Position numbers and translations under genes: made by a program. Source: a virus. Taken from it: 24,833 nt of DNA. Location of the stretch: IMG/VR virus record IMGVR_UViG_3300044695_007157, positions 1-24,833 of that record; one strand, written 5' to 3'. Of this stretch, positions 20,589 to 24,833 are shown one piece after another. Every line of letters starts with the position of its first letter. Position 1 is the stretch's first letter. Below the pieces are notes generated by a model. That model made no database searches. It was given only the letters and a program-made list of their open reading frames with translations, and was not told where the DNA came from.

Positions 20589-20882
20589 TTAATGTTTATG
20601 GTCATCCCAACAACCAAACCCGTTGATATACACAAAGCCGCCACCTTCGGCCTTTGCTGTTGTGGCATTAGGTCTTGGCATTGTATTAGATATTTTTTGC
20701 ACCTGTCTTGACGCATAGGCACGATATTGACCAGTGCGGTTTTCCTGTTCTTTGGCTTTACAGGATTTTGAACAAAACTTCCCCCAGCCACGTTTCCGAT
20801 CAGCGATTCTAGCTTGAAAATCGCAATTGCATTTTTTACATTTTACCCAAACATAACCAGTTTTTGCGATTAAATCTGCCAT
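20589..20882 (-). CDS. Zinc-ribbon conserved phage protein, 97 aa
   Basis: 97-residue protein with a four-cysteine zinc site: VKCKKCNCDF, and after about 20 residues GWGKFCSKSCKAKEQ. A Gln/Arg-rich linker follows, with a Gly-rich C-terminus (GGGFVYINGFGCWDDHKH). From memory, similar small zinc-ribbon proteins are common in phages of Gram-negative bacteria; nucleic-acid or protein binding is plausible but unproven. An in-frame ATG exists at 20897, but GAGGG 8 nt before the ATG at 20882 decides the start. Confidence 0.7.
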   Translation of the reverse strand: MADLIAKTGYVWVKCKKCNCDFQARIADRKRGWGKFCSKSCKAKEQENRTGQYRAYASRQVQKISNTMPRPNATTAKAEGGGFVYINGFGCWDDHKH

Positions 20883-20905
20883 GATTAAAACCCTCAATTC
20901 GTTAA

Positions 20906-20943
20906 GATGGTGCTATTGTCGCACCATCCCAATTACCTGTCAA
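20906..20943 (-). promoter_or_regulatory. Promoter/stem-loop cassette of the zinc-ribbon gene
   Basis: Minus strand: TTGACA (20938-20943), 17-bp spacer, GACAAT (20915-20920) within the loop of an 8-bp perfect inverted repeat GATGGTGC / GCACCATC (20906-20913 / 20921-20928). Confidence 0.85.
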
Positions 20944-20950
20944 GCTTTTT

Positions 20951-21034
20951 TTAATCCAATAATTCAAGCGTTAAAAAAACATAACCACAAATAAAACCCA
21001 AGGTTATCACAACAACCGCTATAAATTCAATCAT
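20951..21034 (-). CDS. 27-aa single-span membrane microprotein
   Basis: A 27-residue peptide, MIEFIAVVVITLGFICGYV then FLTLELLD, almost entirely one hydrophobic segment. GGAG lies 9 nt before the ATG (CGGAGCAAAAAAA). It begins 17 nt past the stop of the 91-aa gene, with no promoter between, so it is the second cistron of that gene's cassette. It would insert in the inner membrane. The role is unknown; small phage membrane proteins of this size often modulate host envelope or lysis functions, but nothing here shows that. Confidence 0.6.
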   Translation of the reverse strand: MIEFIAVVVITLGFICGYVFLTLELLD

Positions 21035-21051
21035 TTTTTTTGCTCCGCTGT

Positions 21052-21327
21052 TTAATCGTAATCATCCACCAGATCACCGCAAGCAAGCCACAATAATCTG
21101 ATTATATTTTGTTGATGGTCTTTTAAATCGCTTTGATCCCATGCACCATATTCTGATAATACACTACTCAAAATATCTTTGTCAATCAATTTTGTTTGTC
21201 TTTTGATTGACACCTTTTCAGATAATGCGATAACATCCATTTCACATTCACCTGTATGACAAGCTTTTTTCGCATTGTTCAAGGTGATATTCAATTCAAT
21301 ACGACCGCAGGATGATGTCCACCACAT
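21052..21327 (-). CDS. Conserved phage accessory protein, 91 aa
   Basis: 91-residue protein starting MWWTSSCGRIELNITLNNA, followed by the HTGECEMDV segment with cysteines and by a helical half with SEYGAWDQSDLKDHQQN and IIRLLWLACGDLVDD. From memory the WWTSxCGRIEL and YGAWD segments mark a widespread phage and plasmid hypothetical family; its function is unknown. GGAG lies before the ATG. It probably shares its message with the downstream 27-aa membrane peptide. Confidence 0.75.
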   Translation of the reverse strand: MWWTSSCGRIELNITLNNAKKACHTGECEMDVIALSEKVSIKRQTKLIDKDILSSVLSEYGAWDQSDLKDHQQNIIRLLWLACGDLVDDYD

Positions 21328-21353
21328 ATTATTTGCTCCGCTGTGTTAAGTTA

Positions 21354-21388
21354 GGTGCATTATACAGCTAGCATAATGCACCTGTCAA
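21354..21388 (-). promoter_or_regulatory. Promoter/stem-loop cassette of the 91-aa gene
   Basis: Minus strand: TTGACA (21383-21388), 18-bp spacer, TATAAT (21359-21364). It has perfect 10-bp arms GGTGCATTAT / ATAATGCACC, with GCTAGC in the loop. Here the -10 overlaps an arm. Confidence 0.85.
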
Positions 21389-21395
21389 GCCTTTT

Positions 21396-21629
21396 TTAAT
21401 CGAAAGTTATAAAGGCAATTTGGCAAAGTCCCGCTGGTCTGATTTCAATCATATCACCGAAGTCATGTACCTTGGATTTGATGCCATTGAATCCAGTCGC
21501 TTTTTTCGCGGCTCTCACAATAGCCAATCGGCTATCGGTCTTAACTTCTAAGGCATGACGGCGAACCCACGAATAATTTGACTCTCCGCCGAAGGTGTCG
21601 GTATGTTCTACTTTGATTGATACTGCCAT
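21396..21629 (-). CDS. Conserved phage accessory protein, 77 aa
   Basis: 77-residue protein: MAVSIKVEHTDTFGGESNY, then SWVRRHALEV, LAIVRAAKKATGFNG and DFGDMIEIRPAGLCQIAFI. From memory the RAAKKxxG and GDMxEIRPxGxCxI pattern recurs in hypothetical proteins of phages infecting Gram-negative bacteria. A compact alpha/beta fold is likely; function is unknown. GGAG and the ATGGC start context match the array. Confidence 0.72.
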   Translation of the reverse strand: MAVSIKVEHTDTFGGESNYSWVRRHALEVKTDSRLAIVRAAKKATGFNGIKSKVHDFGDMIEIRPAGLCQIAFITFD

Positions 21630-21656
21630 TTGATTTGCTCCGTGTTAGTGAATAAA

Positions 21657-21691
21657 GGTGCATTATACAGCTAGCATAATACACCTGTCAA
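21657..21691 (-). promoter_or_regulatory. Promoter/stem-loop cassette of the 77-aa gene
   Basis: Minus strand: TTGACA (21686-21691), 18-bp spacer, TATAAT (21662-21667). The arms equal those at 21354 except for one base, which makes a T-G wobble on the minus strand and a C-A mismatch on the plus strand. Confidence 0.85.
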
Positions 21692-21695
21692 GCGT

Positions 21696-22070
21696 TTATG
21701 CAAATTCTATTTCACCAGTATAGTTATATGGTTTATCCCATTTGCCGATTTTGATGTCAATATACCAACCGACATCAAAATAATCGGTCATGATGTCAGA
21801 ATTATCATGATTGCCGGTCATCATTGCCGCCTTCAATTCTAGCAGACAATCTTTAGCACGTCCAGTAAAATGATCCGCAATCCAATAGGTATTAACGCTG
21901 ATATGACCATGACCACTATCTTTCAAAAAATCAATATCACCACTTGAAATTGTAACAATCAATGATGAATAATTATCTACTGAAATTGAACCTTTTAGGT
22001 TATATTTTTTCAACACCGCTTTGATTGCTGGTGTCAATTCTTTTTTTCTATCTTGGCTCATGTATGCCAT
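21696..22070 (-). CDS. Conserved phage accessory protein, 124 aa
   Basis: 124-residue protein: MAYMSQDRKKELTPAIKAV, a SGDIDFL segment, HGHISVNTYWIADHFTG, then MTGNHDNSDIMTDYFDVGW and IGKWDKPY. I recall the GNHDNSDIxTDYFDVGWY block from a family found in many phages, plasmids and prophages of Gammaproteobacteria; no function is known to me. GGAG precedes the ATG in the standard context. A second in-frame ATG (MSQDRK) could also be used. Confidence 0.78.
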   Translation of the reverse strand: MAYMSQDRKKELTPAIKAVLKKYNLKGSISVDNYSSLIVTISSGDIDFLKDSGHGHISVNTYWIADHFTGRAKDCLLELKAAMMTGNHDNSDIMTDYFDVGWYIDIKIGKWDKPYNYTGEIEFA

Positions 22071-22097
22071 TTGATTTGCTCCGGTGTTGTTGATAAA

Positions 22098-22131
22098 GTG
22101 CTATTATCTCAATTCTAATAGCACCTGTCAA
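22098..22131 (-). promoter_or_regulatory. Promoter/stem-loop cassette of the 124-aa gene
   Basis: Minus strand: TTGACA (22126-22131), 17-bp spacer, GATAAT (22103-22108). It has 9-bp arms GTGCTATTA / TAATAGCAC (22098-22106 / 22116-22124). The arm sequence differs from both neighbours while the pairing is perfect. Confidence 0.85.
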
Positions 22132-22140
22132 GATTTTATT

Positions 22141-22377
22141 TTAATATAGCGTGGCTATTTCAAGTGGTTTAAAAGCTGAGAAACGATCCCCGCCTAAATT
22201 GCGTTTGCAACAATCACAAGGCTTATGCGAGAAACCCAGCTCTGCACCACCAAAGAACGCATCTTTCGTGCCTTCAATGATAGCATAATCGATTTCTTCG
22301 GTGCTGTCAACTGGTAATTCGCCATTCGCGATTAATTGAATGCAATCTTCACAAACTGCTAATTCTAAAACTTCCAT
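22141..22377 (-). CDS. Cysteine-rich conserved phage protein, 78 aa
   Basis: 78-residue protein with two cysteine pairs: LAVCEDCIQLIANGELP near the N-terminus and HKPCDCCKRNLGGDRFSAF near the C-terminus, consistent with one zinc site. From memory the CxDCxxxIANGE and PCDCCxxxLGGxR pattern is a recurrent phage and plasmid hypothetical family. Function is unknown. GGAG with an 8-nt spacer precedes the ATG. Confidence 0.75.
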   Translation of the reverse strand: MEVLELAVCEDCIQLIANGELPVDSTEEIDYAIIEGTKDAFFGGAELGFSHKPCDCCKRNLGGDRFSAFKPLEIATLY

Positions 22378-22406
22378 TACTTTGCTCCGGTGTTGTTGTT
22401 AAGATA

Positions 22407-22440
22407 GGTGCATTATAGATTGTTATAACGCACCTGTCAA
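22407..22440 (-). promoter_or_regulatory. Promoter/stem-loop cassette of the 78-aa gene
   Basis: Minus strand: TTGACA (22435-22440), 17-bp spacer, TATAAT (22412-22417). Arms are GGTGCGTTATA / TATAATGCACC, 11 bp with one G-T wobble; the plus strand has an A-C mismatch there. Confidence 0.88.
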
Positions 22441-22443
22441 GCC

Positions 22444-22779
22444 TTAAATGTAAAAATGAATTCTATTTGGGTCGGTATCAATAAAGCATTGATCGGTAGT
22501 CCCAGCATGATAATTCTCGAAGGTATCGCCGTGCTTATCAATAAATCTATTAGCTTTGCCTATAAATTCAGGATTGATGCCAGCTTGAAATTTGGGATCA
22601 ATTTCATTAGGAAATAGATAATTAAATCCTTTATAATTGCCTGAATTATGCAATATACGTTCAACCATATATCTATAACCATTGACAAAATCCGATGATA
22701 CATTATTTGGATCATAGGTTTTAAAAAACTCGTTGGCTTCGGCTACCAGTATTGATACTTCAATTGTTTTTCTTGCCAT
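22444..22779 (-). CDS. Conserved phage accessory protein, 111 aa
   Basis: 111-residue protein: MARKTIEVSILVAEANEFF, GYRYMVERILHNSGNYKGFNY, and a C-terminal TDPNRIHFYI. From memory the ERxLHxxGNYxGFxYL and DPxRxxYY features are those of a small phage hypothetical family common in accessory regions; its function is unknown. GGAG precedes ATGGC in the standard context. The stop is 4 bp before the -35 of the next cassette. Confidence 0.75.
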   Translation of the reverse strand: MARKTIEVSILVAEANEFFKTYDPNNVSSDFVNGYRYMVERILHNSGNYKGFNYLFPNEIDPKFQAGINPEFIGKANRFIDKHGDTFENYHAGTTDQCFIDTDPNRIHFYI

Positions 22780-22805
22780 TTGATTTGCTCCGATTGATTA
22801 AGATA

Positions 22806-22839
22806 GGTGCATTATAGATTGATATAACGCACCTGTCAA
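22806..22839 (-). promoter_or_regulatory. Promoter/stem-loop cassette of the 111-aa gene
   Basis: Minus strand: TTGACA (22834-22839), 17-bp spacer, TATAAT (22811-22816). The arms are the same 11-bp wobble-containing pair as at 22407, and the loop differs by one base. Confidence 0.88.
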
Positions 22840-22843
22840 GAAA

Positions 22844-23278
22844 TTAAATATAATCTTTATACATCTCGCGATTGAACAAAGAACCATTGTTCTCATCAAC
22901 TAAACCGCGTAACTTAACAAAAAACTTGTCAAAGGCTTTGGATGCTTTTTTCTCATCACCTGTAAACTGTCTAAAACCTGTTTTAAGGCGCTTAATGGCA
23001 AGATATGATCCAGCATCAGGTTTTAAATCTAAGCCGCCTTGTAAATAACTGACTTCCATTTTTTCCAGATTATCACCGGATAAGAAAATAAGCCACTGGT
23101 GAAACATCGGATCATTTGGGCGAATCTTATTCGATACATCATTCAAATCACCAATCAAGCCACACCGAACATTGATTTGATGACCGGATAAGCCTTGATC
23201 CATAAAGGCACTAAAATAGCCTTTCGGAAACTGTGTTTTAAATGATTGTTCAAGGTCGTTGATCAATGATTGTGACAT
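22844..23278 (-). CDS. Conserved phage accessory protein, 144 aa
   Basis: 144-residue protein: MSQSLINDLEQSFKTQFPK, then INVRCGLIGDLNDVSNKI, RPNDPMFHQWLIFLSG, and a helical C-terminal half (KAFDKFFVKLRGLVDE). From memory a NDPxxHxF segment followed by YLAxxxxxxxxR is seen in related phage proteins. Function is unknown. GGAG precedes the ATG, which is not followed by the GC of the usual ATGGC context. Confidence 0.72.
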   Translation of the reverse strand: MSQSLINDLEQSFKTQFPKGYFSAFMDQGLSGHQINVRCGLIGDLNDVSNKIRPNDPMFHQWLIFLSGDNLEKMEVSYLQGGLDLKPDAGSYLAIKRLKTGFRQFTGDEKKASKAFDKFFVKLRGLVDENNGSLFNREMYKDYI

Positions 23279-23304
23279 CTGGTTTGCTCCGTTTGGTTAA
23301 GATA

Positions 23305-23338
23305 GGTGCATTATAGATTGATATAACGCACCTGTCAA
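23305..23338 (-). promoter_or_regulatory. Promoter/stem-loop cassette of the 144-aa gene
   Basis: Minus strand: TTGACA (23333-23338), 17-bp spacer, TATAAT (23310-23315), with the same 11-bp wobble-containing arms and the same loop as at 22806. Confidence 0.88.
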
Positions 23339-23346
23339 TAATTATT

Positions 23347-23667
23347 TTACATCGACCAGCTAATTTGCGACAATTCACCAGTGATGATATTACCACGAGA
23401 AAAGTTTTTTGCTGGTGCTTTAAAACTAGCGGCTTTTAAAACATCACCCGCTTTAAATTTACCGCTGTCAGCTTTAACGATAAAGCTGTGAACAGAACCA
23501 TCTTTAATTACTTTCAGATATGATTTTCCTTCGTCAACTCGAACACTGGCATTAAAATGATCGATTGCCGCTTGATTGTTATAGCCCATAACATTACGAT
23601 GCCAATTAGCATAATCGGCTTTGATGACATTCAAATAGTTTTCAACTTGTTCTTTGGTAATGCTCAT
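23347..23667 (-). CDS. Conserved phage accessory protein, 106 aa
   Basis: 106-residue protein: MSITKEQVENYLNVIKADY, SYLKVIKDGSVHSFIVKAD, and the C-terminal block FKAGDVLKAASFKAPAKNF followed by SRGNI. I recall the FKxGDxLKAASxxxPAxNxARGN block from a widespread hypothetical family in phages of Gram-negative bacteria. Function is unknown. GGAG lies before the ATG. Confidence 0.78.
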   Translation of the reverse strand: MSITKEQVENYLNVIKADYANWHRNVMGYNNQAAIDHFNASVRVDEGKSYLKVIKDGSVHSFIVKADSGKFKAGDVLKAASFKAPAKNFSRGNIITGELSQISWSM

Positions 23668-23687
23668 TTTTATTGCTCCGTTTGGTT

Positions 23688-23727
23688 AAGATGGTGCTAT
23701 TATCGCACCATCTTTTTAACTTGTCAA
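23688..23727 (-). promoter_or_regulatory. Promoter/stem-loop cassette of the 106-aa gene
   Basis: Minus strand: TTGACA (23722-23727), 17-bp spacer, GATAAT (23699-23704) in the loop of a perfect 10-bp inverted repeat AAGATGGTGC / GCACCATCTT (23688-23697 / 23705-23714). The TGA of the upstream gene (23724-23726) is inside the -35. Confidence 0.9.
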
Positions 23728-23945
23728 ATTTGTTTTAAAAATACTTGATCGCTTGATAACTTCGCTACTTGCCACCCGTGGCTTTTTAATAACGTGTTAT
23801 AATGTTTTTTCGGATACATCGGATCAAGACTCAATTCACCCGCTGAAAATTCGGCTATAACTTCGTTTGTTTCTGTTATAACACAACGACTGGTTGCCTG
23901 AGAAGCTGGCAATCCTGATTGGATTTGAAATTTTACTTCTATCAT
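23724..23945 (-). CDS. Hypothetical 73-aa protein
   Basis: 73-residue protein: MIEVKFQIQSGLPASQATS, a CVITETNEVIAEFSAGELSL segment, then DPMYPKKHYNTLLKSHGW and a short tail ending VFLKQI. An alpha/beta fold is likely; the family is not recognised. GGAG (CGGAGCAATAGCG) precedes the ATG. The stop codon TGA forms part of the TTGACA of the downstream cassette. Confidence 0.65.
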   Translation of the reverse strand: MIEVKFQIQSGLPASQATSRCVITETNEVIAEFSAGELSLDPMYPKKHYNTLLKSHGWQVAKLSSDQVFLKQI

Positions 23946-23967
23946 CGCTATTGCTCCGTTTGGTTAA

Positions 23968-24005
23968 GATGGTGCTATTATCGCACCATCCCAAATTACT
24001 GTCAA
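23968..24005 (-). promoter_or_regulatory. Promoter/stem-loop cassette of the 73-aa gene
   Basis: Minus strand: TTGACA (24000-24005), 17-bp spacer, GATAAT (23977-23982) in the loop of GATGGTGC / GCACCATC (23968-23975 / 23983-23990). The leader is the same as at 23688. Confidence 0.9.
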
Positions 24006-24008
24006 CTA

Positions 24009-24155
24009 TTATTTTTGTCTGCGATAAACCTTGATCGATGGATTATATCCATCATGGTTTATTAAACCTTCACGGACATAATCACGGTCACATGATGGTA
24101 AATAAAAAACAGTGTTGATCAATCTGCCGTACAAATAAACATTCCAAGCGGCCAT
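24009..24155 (-). CDS. Small conserved phage protein, 48 aa
   Basis: 48-residue protein: MAAWNVYLYGRLINTVFYL, PSCDRDYVREGLINHDGYN and a basic end KVYRRQK. From memory the WNVYLxGxxIxTVFF and LINHDGY pattern is that of a very small phage protein family seen in many Gram-negative phages. Function is unknown. GGAG (CCGGAGCAACAACG) precedes ATGGC, and it has its own promoter cassette at 24183-24216. Confidence 0.75.
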   Translation of the reverse strand: MAAWNVYLYGRLINTVFYLPSCDRDYVREGLINHDGYNPSIKVYRRQK

Positions 24156-24182
24156 CGTTGTTGCTCCGGTGTTGTTAAGATA

Positions 24183-24216
24183 GGTGCATTATAGATTGAT
24201 ATAACGCACCTGTCAA
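24183..24216 (-). promoter_or_regulatory. Promoter/stem-loop cassette of the 48-aa gene
   Basis: Minus strand: TTGACA (24211-24216), 17-bp spacer, TATAAT (24188-24193), with the same 11-bp wobble-containing arms as at 22806 and 23305. Confidence 0.88.
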
Positions 24217-24219
24217 TAA

Positions 24220-24387
24220 TTATTTTACATAGCCCAATGATCGCCATTGGTCATACGTGGTGTAATCATTAAAAACCACAAACTGACCAGCATTAGCGAC
24301 AACATGCGCCACTGATATTTTTATTTTTCTAATTATGGCATTAGGGAAAGCTTTTTGGGCTTCATATCGTGTGCTGAAATAATTCAT
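24220..24387 (-). CDS. Small hypothetical protein, 55 aa
   Basis: 55-residue protein: MNYFSTRYEAQKAFPNAII, then RKIKISVAHVVANAGQFVV and FNDYTTYDQWRSLGYVK. A helix followed by two strands is likely. It is supported by GGAG (ACGGAGCAGAAAA) before the ATG, by the promoter cassette upstream and by a stop just before the next -35. No family is recognised. Its own promoter lies inside the 3' end of the upstream gene. Confidence 0.65.
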   Translation of the reverse strand: MNYFSTRYEAQKAFPNAIIRKIKISVAHVVANAGQFVVFNDYTTYDQWRSLGYVK

Positions 24388-24406
24388 TTTTCTGCTCCGT
24401 CAATGT

Positions 24407-24688
24407 TTAAGATGGTGCTATTGTCTCACCATCCGGTAAACTTGTCAAATCCTGTTCGCAAATTTCAATGATTTGACACCTAATTCTATCTTTAATTGCA
24501 ATTGTTTCGATTAACGGTTGAATTTGGTAAACCGTTTCATATTCGCCCATTTCAAATTGAAAAATTTCAATTATTGTACCAACTTTTCCAACATTTAATT
24601 TTAAATATGGTAAAAGTTCAAGGTCATCACCATAATCACCGTCCATTGATTTTACTCTAACTCTATCACCAACTTTAAATTTTGACAT
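24407..24688 (-). CDS. SH3/KOW-like hypothetical protein, 93 aa
   Basis: 93-residue protein starting MSKFKVGDRVRVKSMDGDY, with KLNVGKVGTIIEIFQFEMG, features of a small SH3-like or KOW-type beta-barrel (GDRVRV followed by GxxGTI). Function is unknown. The final residues (DLTSLPDGETIAPS) are encoded by the downstream promoter cassette: the reading frame passes through TTGACA and the hairpin and stops just after it. This suggests that the original stop was lost when the cassette was recombined in. GGAG lies before the ATG. Confidence 0.7.
   Translation of the reverse strand: MSKFKVGDRVRVKSMDGDYGDDLELLPYLKLNVGKVGTIIEIFQFEMGEYETVYQIQPLIETIAIKDRIRCQIIEICEQDLTSLPDGETIAPS
24411..24448 (-). promoter_or_regulatory. 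Promoter/stem-loop cassette of the 55-aa gene (inside a CDS)
   Basis: Minus strand: TTGACA (24443-24448), 17-bp spacer, GACAAT (24420-24425). Arms are GATGGTGA / GCACCATC, 7 bp plus one mismatch. It is nearly identical to the cassette at 24712-24749, including flanks. Confidence 0.82.
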
Positions 24689-24711
24689 GATATTTGCTCC
24701 GGTGTTGTTAA

Positions 24712-24749
24712 GATGGTGCTATTGTCGCACCATCCGGTAAACTTGTCAA
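24712..24749 (-). promoter_or_regulatory. Promoter/stem-loop cassette of the 93-aa gene
   Basis: Minus strand: TTGACA (24744-24749), 17-bp spacer, GACAAT (24721-24726) in the loop of a perfect GATGGTGC / GCACCATC (24712-24719 / 24727-24734). Confidence 0.88.
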
Positions 24750-24755
24750 ATCTTT

Positions 24756-24833
24756 TTATGCTGTTTCGTTTTCGTAAAATTCGGTAATTTCAGCTAATAG
24801 CGAATCAATATCATTCAAGGCTTGTTGGTGTTG
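24756..24833 (-). CDS. Partial leftward gene running off the window
   Basis: The last 25 codons of a leftward gene, ending DSLLAEITEFYENETA. The start lies beyond the right edge. The stop is 7 bp before the -35 of the cassette at 24712-24749, as in the other array genes. The visible part is an acidic helix; nothing else can be said. Confidence 0.6.
   Translation of the reverse strand, partial: QHQQALNDIDSLLAEITEFYENETA

Noticed and set aside
17559-24749. CRISPR array, suggested by many similar short repeats
   Set aside because: The repeats are promoters with hairpins spaced by whole genes, not 25-40 bp spacers, and no cas gene is present.

Overview
This window is a piece of a T4-like tailed phage genome (contractile-tail myovirus lineage), AT-rich and clearly diverged from coliphage T4. 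The evidence is a run of T4-type replication and recombination genes: the ssDNA-binding protein gp32, UvsX, a possible UvsY-like protein, the helicase UvsW, a probable clamp-loader small subunit gp62, the primase gp61 and the helicase gp41. The many consensus sigma70 promoters, and sequences resembling Fur boxes, point to a Gram-negative, probably proteobacterial host. The host cannot be named from this sequence. No tRNA or CRISPR array was seen. All family assignments rest on reading motifs by eye; no database search was run.

Positions 1-13076 are mainly rightward core genes. gp32 and UvsX (ssDNA coating and strand exchange) are followed by two small tightly packed genes, an unknown 397-aa protein, and UvsW, whose ATP-binding P-loop is interrupted by a 373-residue intein with an intact LAGLIDADG endonuclease. 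After it come conserved phage genes of unknown function, probable gp62, a zinc-finger protein and a 187-aa protein that keeps the catalytic motif skeleton of DNA polymerase III alpha. One leftward gene (9076-9450) and a virion structural protein (9525-10622) share a divergent pair of T4-late-like GATAAATA elements. The primase and replicative helicase close the block. Three consensus sigma70 promoters in this part lie so close to their start codons that the transcripts would be nearly leaderless.

Positions 13112-16483 hold a duplicated accessory block. It has two small kinase-fold proteins, two copies of a small Gly-His-x-Ala-Gly motif protein (one frameshifted), a remnant of a 73-aa gene and an unknown 380-aa protein. 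Five of these genes begin with the same short MKI-x-E leader. At two junctions the leader also supplies the stop codon of the gene before it.

Positions 16484-17333 are a gene-free, low-complexity, convergent strand switch, with an 11-unit 12-bp tandem repeat and C-rich tracts.

Positions 17334-24833 are a leftward array of about 19 small genes, nearly each with its own consensus sigma70 promoter. In almost all of these promoters the -10 hexamer sits in the loop of an inverted repeat. The layout matches the promoter(early) stem-loop (PeSL) cassettes described for the T4-like phages RB49 and phi1, which are implicated in modular gene shuffling. Arm sequences differ between cassettes while pairing is kept, and the single imperfect pairs are wobble pairs only in leftward RNA. 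A 68-bp exact repeat, stop codons inside -35 boxes and a gene running through a cassette suggest recent cassette recombination. A non-coding stretch inside the array (about 18258-18554) carries Fur-box-like sequences and a perfect 18-bp hairpin.
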